This document shows positions 22,258-31,622 of a DNA stretch of 64,000 nucleotides, piece by piece; position 1 is the stretch's first letter, and each line of letters starts with the position of its first letter. Origin of the DNA: Paulinella micropora (Eukaryota > Cercozoa > Imbricatea > Euglyphida). A program made the translations under genes and the position numbers. The notes beneath the pieces are model-generated. The model made no database searches. It was given only the letters and a program-made list of their open reading frames with translations, and was not told the DNA's origin. Location: NCBI GenBank assembly GCA_009731375.1, contig BJOX01000366.1, positions 230,346 through 294,345 on the forward strand. The letters are read 5' to 3'.

Positions 22258-23850
22258 ATGGAGCAACACTACATCTATCCTCTCGTTGCTACATCGCATG
22301 CACAGCGCGTTACACGCCAGCAAATCATCAACGCACAACGACAGGACAGCTTCACGGCCCCTCTCTGGACCGAAGACGTCATCTCTGTCTCCGCCGGCTC
22401 AGCCAAACTGATCCTCCGACAAGGAATCGCAGTCACCGTTGACTCCGATCAATCTTCAGTCAAGGTTTATGTCCCAGAAGAGTTACGCCGTCCCCTCATC
22501 AATTATGCCCAGCTCATGCAGAACCACGCCAAAGCGCCGACACTCGTCCCCTTTATCAAGGAGCGCTACATTTGGTTCCGCACAGACGGTACGGATATCA
22601 TGCATCATGACGTCCTCTCCGCCCTCCGTGACTGCCACCTTTGCCAACTAGTCCACGCCCGCCTGACCCTTAACCACGGCCGATATTCATCGCTCACATG
22701 GACGCATCAAGGACAGGGCATCGGCCTCGACCATGTTCACATCGGCATCTCCGGCGTCACCTCTCAGTACATACTGACCATCGTCGATCTTTTCTCTGGA
22801 TTTCTTCAATTTATCCCATGCGTCTCCACATCCGCGGAAGAAACAGTAGAACTCATCCTCAATCGATGGGCCTACATCTTTGGTTTTCCGGATTCCATCT
22901 TCTCTGATTATCATAGTTCTTTCGTTGGAACGTTGGCCAAACGATTTTGCAGCGTAGCCGGCCTCGAATGGCTCACCACCGCGCCCTACTCGTATCATCA
23001 ACTCGGCTACGTTGAATGTCGCCATAAAGCTATCCGCACGGCTATCCAATCTCTCCCTAAGGCAGAAAAGACCAACTGGCCCAGCATCATCCCTTCTCTC
23101 TCCTTCGCTCAGAACACATACGTATCTACAGCAACCGGCACTGAAGGAATGCTCGCCCGCAAGCCCCGCTGCACGTTGGACTTCTTCGACTCGCCGGAGA
23201 TTGTTAATGCCCGCGCTACCGCTTCCAGCGCCGCCCTCGACGCATCACCGACACTGTCAATACAGTCGGCCGAACAGATCGCACTGTTGAACAGCGCCCG
23301 CACCGCTGTCACAACTTATGTCAGCGCGTACACCACCGTTACCCGCGCCCGGTCCGTCGCTCAAAAGAACAAAGGCCGCCACAAGGCTGTCAAGGAATGG
23401 AAAGTAAACGACACAGTCTCATTCTACCGCCCCAAGCCTTCCAAGCAAGGCATTCCAGCCTCCTCCGTTCTTCAGTTCGACGGCCCCTACACCATCGTTG
23501 AGCAGGTCAGCTCCAACTGCTTCAAGCTGCGTCATCTCAAGACCAACAAGGTACTGAAACGCATCGACCGCTCACACCTCGCTCCGTATACTGCACCCAC
23601 TGACGGCCTCGCCCCGCTCAACACGGTTGCAGTAGACGATCACGACGACGACTCAGTCAACTACACCATCGGCGAAGTCGTAGCATTCATCGACCGCGAT
23701 CAGGTTAAACTTGGCATCGTTTTAGACGAGGACCCAGAGAACGAGGAAAACGACCTCGTAGTTCACCAGCTCGGTACGACCTCAGACAAGGACCCTCTCT
23801 TCCGTCCCATCTACGAAGACACAAAGGACCAAACAACTATCCAACGCTGA
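22258..23850 (+). CDS. Gypsy-2 integrase with GPY/F-type C-terminus
   Basis: A 530-codon frame. An incomplete zinc region precedes the core: CHLC at 126-129 is present, but only one His of the usual pair is obvious. The catalytic triad is D158 (GLDHVH), D217 (IFSDYHSSF) and E253 (GYVECRHKA), with exactly 35 residues between the last two, the DD35E pattern of retroviral integrases. Near residue 400, LQFDGPYTIVEQVS is the GPY/F motif found in many Ty3/gypsy integrases. The protein inserts element DNA into chromosomes. A TGA at 23848 ends the frame, and a related reading continues directly after it. The true amino boundary is unclear, since in an intact element this would be part of a Pol polyprotein. 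Confidence 0.85.
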   Translation: MEQHYIYPLVATSHAQRVTRQQIINAQRQDSFTAPLWTEDVISVSAGSAKLILRQGIAVTVDSDQSSVKVYVPEELRRPLINYAQLMQNHAKAPTLVPFIKERYIWFRTDGTDIMHHDVLSALRDCHLCQLVHARLTLNHGRYSSLTWTHQGQGIGLDHVHIGISGVTSQYILTIVDLFSGFLQFIPCVSTSAEETVELILNRWAYIFGFPDSIFSDYHSSFVGTLAKRFCSVAGLEWLTTAPYSYHQLGYVECRHKAIRTAIQSLPKAEKTNWPSIIPSLSFAQNTYVSTATGTEGMLARKPRCTLDFFDSPEIVNARATASSAALDASPTLSIQSAEQIALLNSARTAVTTYVSAYTTVTRARSVAQKNKGRHKAVKEWKVNDTVSFYRPKPSKQGIPASSVLQFDGPYTIVEQVSSNCFKLRHLKTNKVLKRIDRSHLAPYTAPTDGLAPLNTVAVDDHDDDSVNYTIGEVVAFIDRDQVKLGIVLDEDPENEENDLVVHQLGTTSDKDPLFRPIYEDTKDQTTIQR

Positions 23851-24066
23851 GGTAATCCCTTGGCCCACTGGAAGCCCCTTCTCTTCGACACAACAAACGA
23901 TCAAGTCGTTCATCGACACATCGAGTGGCGCTCTCACAAGACCAACAAAGACAAAGGCCGACTTCCTGCCAGCGTTCTTAAGCGTCTCAAAGGCCCTCTC
24001 ATCACCGGCGAATCCTTCCCGCTTCATGTCTTCCAGAAAGGTAAGCAAGCTACATCAAAGGAATAG
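23851..24066 (+). pseudogene. Gypsy-2 integrase C-terminal extension beyond a stop codon
   Basis: After TGA (23848-23850), the same frame stays open through HWKPLLFDTTNDQVVHRHIE and RLPASVLKRLKGPL to a stop at 24064. It looks like the second half of the accessory module that begins before the stop with YTIGEVVAFIDRDQVKLGI. That module resembles a small chromatin-reader-like barrel, but I cannot name it. The TGA is therefore probably a nonsense mutation. Confidence 0.5.
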
Positions 24067-24476
24067 CCACCTCAACACTCTCAAGTGGGTTTTACCCATC
24101 GTACCGGCTTCACCCGCCACAGCCCAGCGCTTTTCCCACTTGGCCCGCCATCGTCCCTAGACAAGCTACGCCACGACCAGAGTATCCCTGTAAGTCCTTG
24201 GTGGCCTTTTATGCCTGCAGGTCAACAATCATCCTCATCGAATCTGAACACAGTAATTATATTGGCGTGACATAATTGGTACATTAAATTTGGTTTATCT
24301 CGGCTGTGCGATACATGGCCACCTAGCTTCCTACGGCTCGACGTCAGCTCCCCGATATCAACGCATCGCTACTGCGCCTCAATTGTTTCAGTTCCGCTTC
24401 CGCACCCCATATCCCGCCTCGGCTGATCTCCGTCTACACTGCGCTACACATCGACGCACTTCTTTTTCCTATAGGG
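24067..24476 (+). other. Gypsy-2 3' untranslated region, left part
   Basis: Non-coding sequence matching Gypsy-1 13235-13640. It ends at about 24470-24477, where the copia sequence begins after TCCTATAGGGT and a run of 11 C. The right-hand continuation is at 50350-50464. Confidence 0.75.
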
Positions 24477-24481
24477 TCCCC

Positions 24482-25860
24482 CCCCCCCAAAGAATTACGT
24501 ATCCCGTACGTGACTTTCCGGTTTTATTGCAAACCTTATGGGTCGCATCGGGCCATAACGTGACTTTTGGATAGGATTGACCCTCTTGCGAGGACTTAGG
24601 CCCGTGAAATTCTAAACCGCGAAATGAGCCAATTAAATACCGCAATATCCTTCCTAACATGGCATAAGTGACTCCCTTATCTATGGTTTGCATAACACTA
24701 GCTGCATTGAGCGCCTGTTCTATATCTGGCCTAGTCATCTTAGCTAAATAAAGAAGACTACCAACTATGCTAGCTATCGCGAACTTGCGCAACGCCGCAT
24801 CATCGGACATAGCTAAAGGCAACTGATCTAGTGCAGGGGTGCTTACGGGGCGAGACTTATCAGACCCAAACTCCCTTAACACCTGTAACTGATACTTACG
24901 TTGATGAAGGACGATTCGTCCCCCTTCCTGTACTATTTCAATCCCTTTGAACTCCCTTGCAACTCCTAGCCGTTTTAGGGGGAAATGCTTCTCCAAAGCA
25001 CTTGCAAAATCTTCATACGCCTTCTTGCTAGGCGCCGTAAAGATTAAGTCATCTACATGGAAAATCCCTACTATGGCTTCTCTTATGGGCTTGTCTTTCT
25101 CAACAAACATACAAAGGTCTGAGTCTAAAAGCCTAAAGCTAAGCTCCTCTAACTTCGGGGCTAAGATCTCATACCATCTACGGCCTGCCTGCGGCGCGCC
25201 ATAGAAAGCACCATCAATACGCAAAATCATCCCCTCATTCCCCTCTCTGTCTAACCCATCAGGTGCATAGGCAAGCACAGGGTCATGCATTCGCGCATTT
25301 AGGTAGGCATTTTTAAAATCAACGCCATACAGCTTATGGCCATGCCAAGCAGCAAGCTTTGCAAGCATTAGCAGAGAGCGGTGGGCGGCGCAAGGCACGA
25401 ATAGTTGGTCAGGGTTGTAACTAACACCTGCCTCTAACATATCACCTCTAAGCGCTAACCTAGACTTAACGAACTTACGTCCTTTCTCATCTAGTTTTAC
25501 TTTATGTACCCAAGTCAGCCTAACTACCTTGCTAACTCCGGCCTCTTGTGCAGTCTTCGGGGACACCCATGTGTAAGTCTTGAAATCCTTAAGGGACTCC
25601 AATTCCTTACGCATGCCCTTAAGCACGTCTTTGGCGGACATGCCCCGCTCAGCTACATCTTTCGGGACACGAACGTTCAGATACAACAAAAGTTCATTCT
25701 GTTCATTCATGCAACAATCATAAGACAACATGACAGACTCTCTCTCTCCGACAGGCAATACGGACTCTTGTGGGATAATGGCGTATTTTTTTATTTCAGA
25801 GTCTAACATCTTCTCTAATTTGCCCTCAAAATCAACAAAGTGAGAAAGTTTCTCTGTTTA
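24482..25860 (-). pseudogene. Copia reverse transcriptase, C-terminally truncated
   Basis: The main frame is 25809 to 24469 and extends a little upstream in the same frame (FVDFEGKLEKMLDSEIKK). RVNTY1/copia RT motifs are present: TWVHKVKLDEKGRKFVKSRL, the catalytic Asp in YGVDFKNAYLNA (D164 of the frame), DGAFYGAPQAGRRWYE, and HVDD (251-254) in place of the usual YVDD. The end covers RPDIEQALNAAS and the RNase H start LWPDATHKVCNKTGKSRTGY, and it breaks at the G-run next to the Gypsy-2 junction. A frameshift near 25860 separates it from the integrase frame. It would copy the element RNA. Confidence 0.88.
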
Positions 25861-25999
25861 CGCACTTTTAATCTCTCTGATAGGTTGCAGGGGTGTCTCA
25901 CTACCCCTCTACGCTTAACTCTCTCCCACCCCTCTCCGTATTTCTCTCTTGCCCAGTCCTTGCCCCACTCTGCAGCGGGGGCCTCCACTATCACACCCT

Positions 26000-27650
26000 C
26001 TAGTACTTGAGCTTGTTTGGGCTCTTTCCTCTCTCTTGGTTGGTTGGTTGGTGCAGTGGGCTGTTCTGTCTGTCGTCTCTCTCTCTCTCTGTGTGGACTA
26101 TGTTAGCGGCTGATATACTATCGCTCTGCTCCCATGTCCTACCCTTACTAGGCTCTTTGTCTTCGTGATAGGCTCTCCTCTCATGCTCTGCCTGTGGGTC
26201 TGAAGGGTCTGTGCCTACCTGCGACTGTCCTAGCTCTGTCTCATGCGTGTGTGCGGGTGAAGTGGTGGGACGGGGTGTTTCTGTCTGTTTGGTGTCGATG
26301 TCTTGTGTGTATGCACTATTTGTCTGACTATCGTGTGGTGCTGTGTGTTTGATGTCTATGCTATCATCCCCATCATCCCCTCCATGCTCCCCCTCAACAT
26401 CATCGCCATCATCGCCCTCCACCACATGGGTCTGTGCTTGTGTGTGAGTGGGTGTGTGAGTCTCATCATCATCAACATCCCTGTCCTCAATCTCATGGGT
26501 TTGTGCTTGTTCGTGAGTGGGTGTGTGTGTCTCGTGAACATCGACATCCCTTTTCTCACTCTCCCCCTCAGAAACCTCACCATCCCACTTAACTAATCTA
26601 GGGGGGTGTGCCGCCTTTCCAACCACGTAGGGGTTGAAACGGGCGTTTCTGACTCCGGCTATGACCTTCCTACCGTCCCAAACACGGTATAACTCTCTGA
26701 ATAAATCATACCCTAGCAACATAACCCTCTTTCCCCGGAACTCACCCTTCCTACCCTTACCGGTGTACATGACTCCCATGCTGCCTACCGGTCTCAGCTG
26801 AGTGACTATGGGCTTCCGGCCGAGCAACTGCTCGTATGGCGACAAACCCTTACGCGGCCCACTAGTGGCCGGTAAAATGTTGTGTATCGTAGTGGCGGCG
26901 TGCTCCATTTCGGCCCAAAAGGTTAGAGGCAGCTCTGCATGGTGCCTCATTGCCCTTGCGGCCCCGGCAGTTATATCGTTGGCCTTTTCAGCTATGGGGT
27001 TGCCGTCTTTATCCCCAGTGGCTGATGTCTTCCAGATGAACTGGATAGGCTTCCACCACTCTATAACTTCTGTTGCTACATCGAATTCCTGATCACATCT
27101 CACCTCTCTCACCTTATTTCCTGTCTGTCTCTCATAGAACGCTATCGCTTGCTTAAAACAATCTACCCACTCATTCTTATGAGCTAAATAATAGTCCTTA
27201 ATAAAAAGTGAGTAATCGTCAGTAACGCAAAATTTACAATACTTCCTGTGTAAAGAACGAGTAGCCCATGGACCCTCTGTGTCCATGTGCAAAACTATCC
27301 CAGGCTTGTCTGCCCTCTCTATCCTATTAACTTTAAATCTAGCTAACAATTTTGCCTTGCCTATCATGCAAGACACGCAAAAAGCTACCTTGCTCTCATC
27401 TCCCACTAACTTAATGCCTAATGCATTTGCTAAAGCTTTCATCTTCTTTATATTATAGTGTCCACAGCAATAGTGAAACAACTCTATATCTACCTTCCTA
27501 ATCTTACCAGGCTTGCGGGGATAGGAAGCATATAGTGTCACTTCCCCCCGTTTTGCCCTCGTTCTGTCTAATCTCTCCTCTCTCCTTTTTTGGGGCTTCC
27601 CTCCCCTCCTACCCCCTCTTTTCTCTCTTCTCTCTCGCCACCGGTTCGTA
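26000..27650 (-). pseudogene. Copia integrase with long low-complexity tail
   Basis: The gag-pre-integrase zinc region reads ELFHYCCGHYNIKKM...CVSC. The catalytic triad is D136 (LHMDTEGPW), D199 (VRCDQEFD) and E234 (NPIAEKAND), followed by LSPYEQLLGRKP and LGYDLFRELYRVWDG, all typical of copia integrases. The remaining 180 residues are hydrophilic, with a repeated ETHTPTH(E/T)QAQTH unit. Overlap with the upstream frame around 27609-27688 means that a frameshift near 27640 joins it to the protease. Role: chromosomal insertion of element DNA. Confidence 0.85.
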
Positions 27651-28748
27651 ACGCGTATTGATGTCCAGAGGACTATCAGACTCGTCATCCCACCTGTACA
27701 AGAGAGTGGACATAAGTCTCCCCCTTACTAACACACTACTCTCATCTACATGTATGGGGTCTTTCAATATGACTAGCTTGCCATTCTGGTGGAAGATTGC
27801 CCTGTGGTGGACATGGTCCATCCGACCGGTCGACGCAATGTTGACAGGTAGCCTGGTGTCGAGCAACATGGGTCTCGACACCGTTACTGGCCTGCCGTGT
27901 CCGTCAATGCGAGTGACCCTGGCTATACCCTGTCTATCTATCTGACACTCTCGGTTCCCGGTAACTAAGCTTATGGGAGCTACGGACTTGACGTCATGAA
28001 GCATTTCCGGATTACAAGCTATGTCCCTAGAGGACCCGCTATCCTGCACTATTGTGTTCTTCCTATTTCTCCCTTCCTCTCCATCTAATACTAATGTGTA
28101 ATTGGTGGTGGGCTTAGTGGGGGTGGGTGGTTGTGAAGTGGAGGTTGATGTTCGTGGCCCTCCAGGTGGTGTGATTGTGGTGCGGGACGCGTAAGATATG
28201 TACACCCCCTCTATCGCCCTCACCACATCAGACAAAAACTCATTTTCTACAAGTTCACCCTCACTTATTCTCATTACCCTCCCATTACTCTCTCGGATGC
28301 ATGTTGTTGTGAGTTGTTGTGCAATCTGTGCAATGTCTTTGAATGTGATGATGGGAGGTGTTCGTGCTGGTGCTTGGAGTGTGGGACCTGGTTGTGGTGG
28401 CGTTGTTTCCATTGCCACCGCCGTTGCCTCCTCCTTGCCCTCCTCTCCTCCTGCAACAGCACTGGGTAGACCAGATGGTCTCCCACATTCATTCCGTGTA
28501 TCCAAGTTTAGGGTTGAGGTGGGGTGTGTGTCTTGTGATGTTGTGCGGTATTGGACAGATAAGATAGGCGTGGGTTGTGGTTGTGGTGCACTGTCTCTCT
28601 TGCCACTCCCCTTCACTTCTGCCCTACTGCTCTTCCCTCTCGCCACACTTTCCTTCTCTCTCTGCAGTCTCTGCTTTATTATTGGAGTTGTGAGGTGGCA
28701 AGCGCGTGCAATCTCATTCTCTCCTATCTCCTCAGCTGCAGCTAACAA
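27609..28748 (-). pseudogene. Copia protease region
   Basis: TIVQDSGSSRDIACN holds the D-S-G catalytic triplet of a retropepsin. Copia elements normally have a similar L-x-D-S-G-A-[ST] motif here, followed by the GAG-pre-integrase segment, represented by LDTRLPVNIASTGRM and the sequence after it. Upstream is a 220-residue Thr/Pro/Ser-rich linker with one folded-looking part (FKDIAQIAQQLTTTCIRE). The protease would cleave the Gag-Pol polyprotein. Confidence 0.72.
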
Positions 28749-28750
28749 AC

Positions 28751-29287
28751 CTAGCTCATCCGGGTAATAAGGGGACTTGGGGGGGCGAATTGTGGGGTCG
28801 ACAGATAAGTCAATCCAAGGGAACTCATCGTCCTGTTCCTTGGCATGATAGCCACAATAACAGCCAAAACCAACCGCTTTGCATGCGAGGCGTTAATCCC
28901 CTTTTGCTCTCTCTCTAAAGAAATGTTGCAGGGTTTGTTTGGATTGTTTTTCCCCTGGCATCTGGTGGACCTTGGTTGGGAACGACTATAGCTAGTTACA
29001 AGCAGAGGGGGTTTATTATGTTTGGGCAGGGGGGTTTTATTCTCCCCATACTCTGAGGGAATTTTTGTAGGGGTGGCCCGCGGTAGCTGACGACTGAAGT
29101 TAGGCGAGATGATAGGTTGGGACGCATCCTCAACCCGACTAGCTTTCGCTAAGGGACTCCCTAAGCTAGGACTAGCCAGCGGGGGACGACCACCTCGTTC
29201 AGAGTCACTCTGAACTTCGCTCGCTCTCCCCCCACCATTGTCGTCAGGGGTTACCTCCCCAGGGTCGTCGGGTTTATCACCCCCCAT
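28751..29287 (-). pseudogene. Copia gag-pro linker region
   Basis: A hydrophilic frame between the gag zinc knuckle and the protease part. Its last third carries CKAVGFGCYCGYHAKEQDDE in an adjacent frame, which leads into the protease frame through PPKSPYYPDELGLLAAAEE. So another frameshift lies near 28850-28900. No domain recognised. Confidence 0.45.
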
Positions 29288-29339
29288 AAAAACGAGAAGC
29301 GCATCGCTGTCGCTCTCTTGCCCCCCTCCCTGTTCTACG

Positions 29340-30156
29340 TTATCCTCCCTCTCTTCCTCCCTTAAAAGAGCTATGTCTGTTTTCCCTTTGCATTTGTTTA
29401 GGCCCTTCTTGTTTTTCCCTTTGGGAGTCTTCTTCCTGCTTTTGGGGCTTCTTCTTGAGTTTTGGGCAATACGCTTTTGTATGCCCTACCTTCTCGCATG
29501 CATAGCAGGTGACTTTTAGCCACCATTCTTTCTTCTTTCTCAACTTACCTTTCTTACCCCCACCCCCTTTTTCTTCATCCTTAATATCATCCATCATGAG
29601 GTTTGTCTCCTGTCCTTTCTGCTTCCTACGTCTCCTATTCTCGTCGTCCTCTCTGCTCTCCTCCCTACGCCCCTTCCCTTTCTTCCATATCGCCCACTTA
29701 TCCCTCGCACTCTCAACTAGGTCGTCATGCTTAGGTCTTAGGTTGGCTGGAAGATTGAAGTAGTTAGCTTCGTACTCGCTACCAAAAGCAGGGTGTTTAG
29801 CCAGCCTTTGTAGCAGTTTACGAGTTAACTCTTCTTCTTCAAAGGGATGAGTTCGTAAGCTCTCTACCTCGCTTTTGAAGGCGAGGTAGTAGCTTAACCA
29901 GGTGTCTACGTTAGTCCCTGGTTTTGGGTAGATGTGCTCAAACTTCTCCGCGTTGAGATGTTTGTGCACACCTCCCACCGAACCAAACTTGGCCCTGACT
30001 AACTCTATCGTCTCTATCGGGCCATTGGGAGTCTTAGTTCTTAAGTACTGAACAACAAGGGTGTGTGAAAAGGCAACAGAAAGCACAAGCTGCAAGGCAC
30101 GCATCTTTTTGTAATATTTCTTCTTCTGTATTGCTTTCACTCTTATGGAGTGTGCT
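29340..30156 (-). pseudogene. Copia gag, C-terminal part (left of the PLV)
   Basis: Continues the gag frame that is interrupted at 49464. It contains TPNGPIETIELVRAKFGSVG, a helical region (NVDTWLSYYLAFKSEVESLR), a basic stretch and a CCHC zinc knuckle C-x2-C-x4-H-x4-C (CYACEKVGHTKAYC), the hallmark of retrotransposon nucleocapsid. It ends at a stop at 29340. The codon split by the PLV has two bases at 49465-49464 and its third at 30156, so the frame is maintained exactly if the PLV and one target duplicate are ignored. Gag would form the particle and bind element RNA. Confidence 0.85.
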
Positions 30157-30162
30157 CTCTTC

Positions 30163-30304
30163 AGTAGATGATAACCCAGAACTCGGCAAGGATTTTTGCA
30201 AATTCTCGCCTTCGTCTGGGTTGTCGCACCCCCTCCTGTTGATAGTAGATACGAAGAAACAAAAACAACCAAATAGCCTTATATAGCACACTACAAGAAA
30301 ACAT
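30163..30304 (+). repeat. PLV left terminal inverted repeat
   Basis: About 142 bases, from AGTAGATGATAACCC to CAAGAAAACAT. Compared with the reverse complement of 49321-49463, I see only a few differences (for example GGATTTTTGC versus GAATTTTTTGC, TATATAGCACAC versus TATACAGCACAA). It is preceded by CTCTTC. Confidence 0.96.
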
Positions 30305-30355
30305 ATGACATATTTTTATTTATCATTTAAAGAATTATAAGTGTCATAATATAGA

Positions 30356-30805
30356 ATGAGTGAGAGAACAATCAGAAAAGTTTCAAAAGGCGGAATATGT
30401 ATTCAAGAAAATGAAATTGTTATAAGGTGGAGAGAAAATGGCGAACAAAAAAGAAAAATAATTTACATTGGAAAAAAGAGGTCAAAGGAAGAAGCAGAAA
30501 AGCAAGCAAGGGAGTTTTACGAAAAGGAAGTATTATCAAAATACGAAGAAGATAATAAAAATACGGATTACAACCAATTAGCGAAGCAAAAGAAGTCAGA
30601 ATGGAGAAAAGAAAAAATTAAAGAAAAATATACATGTGTTTGTGGAAAAACGATAGGAATATATGGCAAATACACACACAAAAAAACACAATTTCATAGA
30701 GACTTCTTTGCGGAGAAAGAAGAAATTATGTTAGGTGGTCGTAAAGTAATTCGTATAGCATATAGAAACGATGACATAGAAAGATATTTTAAAAATAAAA
30801 AATGA
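30356..30805 (+). CDS. Small basic protein with C-x-C...H...H zinc motif
   Basis: First gene inside the left repeat, 149 residues. The amino half is a compact beta-rich segment (NEIVIRWRENGEQKRKIIYI) followed by a Lys/Glu helix with KKRSKEEAEKQAREF, similar in style to the AP2-like or recombinase-arm DNA-binding folds, although I cannot confirm either. Residues 94-114 read TCVCGKTIGIYGKYTHKKTQF followed by H, a C-x-C-x12-H-x5-H arrangement. From general knowledge, similar C-x-C-G...H...H fingers are common in small proteins of giant viruses and PLVs. A DNA-binding role is inferred. The TGA stop overlaps the first inverted intergenic element. Confidence 0.7.
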   Translation: MSERTIRKVSKGGICIQENEIVIRWRENGEQKRKIIYIGKKRSKEEAEKQAREFYEKEVLSKYEEDNKNTDYNQLAKQKKSEWRKEKIKEKYTCVCGKTIGIYGKYTHKKTQFHRDFFAEKEEIMLGGRKVIRIAYRNDDIERYFKNKK

Positions 30806-30906
30806 TATTTGTTTCTGTTTCTTTCAGAAACATCAACAAACATCGTCCCACCATTAAAGCAGAAATCGATGTTTTATGAAACCGCGTAGCGGGTGAATAA
30901 AATATC
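30804..30906 (+). repeat. PLV inverted intergenic element A
   Basis: Starts GATATTTGTTTCTG, overlapping the TGA of the first gene, and ends GATGTTTTATGAAACCGCG... GTGAATAAAATATC. It is an imperfect inverted copy of element B at 34871-34992; long blocks match exactly (CGATGTTTTATGAAACCGCG, GTAGCGGGTGAATAAAATATC). Confidence 0.88.
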
Positions 30907-30958
30907 AAACAAATAATTAATTTTATTTTAAACAAATATTATTTATGTAAAATATAAA

Positions 30959-31243
30959 ATGACGACGACCAGAGTTGTGGGTGTTTCATTTGATGGGAGA
31001 CAAGATAATATTTCTTATCTTAAAACCATAGGACGAGGTGAAAAAGTTTTTATCCAACACGAACCAGAAAACAAATTTGATAAAAATGCGATAAAGGTTG
31101 AAACAGAAAGTGGAAAGCAACTCGGATATATCAGCAAGCACTTAGCAGAAACTCTAAAGATTAAAGGAAGGAAACAAGTATATTATTCAATCTATGGAGG
31201 AGGGACAGGAAAACATTATGGAATTGAAATTACTATCCCTTGA
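30959..31243 (+). CDS. HIRAN-domain protein
   Basis: 94 residues, almost entirely one HIRAN domain. It starts VVGVSFDGRQDNISYLKTIG, then has the conserved EPENKFDKNAIKVET and LGYISKHLAETL. HIRAN domains (named from HIP116 and Rad5) bind 3' ends of single-stranded DNA and target remodellers such as HLTF to stalled replication forks. Here the domain stands alone, so a role in recognising viral DNA ends or repair intermediates is plausible but inferred. It is encoded next to the polymerase remnant and oriented with it. Confidence 0.82.
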   Translation: MTTTRVVGVSFDGRQDNISYLKTIGRGEKVFIQHEPENKFDKNAIKVETESGKQLGYISKHLAETLKIKGRKQVYYSIYGGGTGKHYGIEITIP

Positions 31244-31303
31244 TACAAACAAACAATATTTAATATATATTAAAGATTATTTTTTTTTTATATATACACA
31301 AAG

Positions 31304-31495
31304 ATGGGAAGAAAACCAATATACAAAACACCAGAAGAGAAAAAGGAAGCCTTACGGAGAAAGGCGAGAGAGTTTATAAAAAAAGATCCAGAAAGACACA
31401 GGCAGAAGTCGATGGAATACTACAACCAAAATAAAGCAATAATAGCAGAAAGAAGAAAGAAAAAAAGAGATGAAGTAAAAGCAAGCATTACTTAA
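31304..31495 (+). CDS. Small basic protein, unknown
   Basis: 63 residues, with a TATATATACACAAAG sequence just before the start codon, like other starts in this virus. The product is very basic and helical (KKEALRRKAREFIKKDPERH, then MEYYNQNKAIIAERRKKKR). This pattern recalls the short Lys/Arg-rich linker seen next to HNH-type or DNA-packaging proteins in large DNA viruses, but no catalytic motif is present. Probably DNA-binding; function unknown. Confidence 0.55.
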   Translation: MGRKPIYKTPEEKKEALRRKAREFIKKDPERHRQKSMEYYNQNKAIIAERRKKKRDEVKASIT

Positions 31496-31622
31496 GTTGA
31501 AAAGAATGGAGGAGGCACTAAAATGAATTTCTATTTAAATATAAGAAATTATTATATATATTTATAACAGATAATTTATTATTATTTTTTATAATTTTTA
31601 TATCTGTATTGATATAAAAAGT

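Noticed and set aside
30034-30291. Short open frames at both PLV ends with similar products
   Set aside because: They are translations of the terminal inverted repeat running into copia gag, not viral genes.
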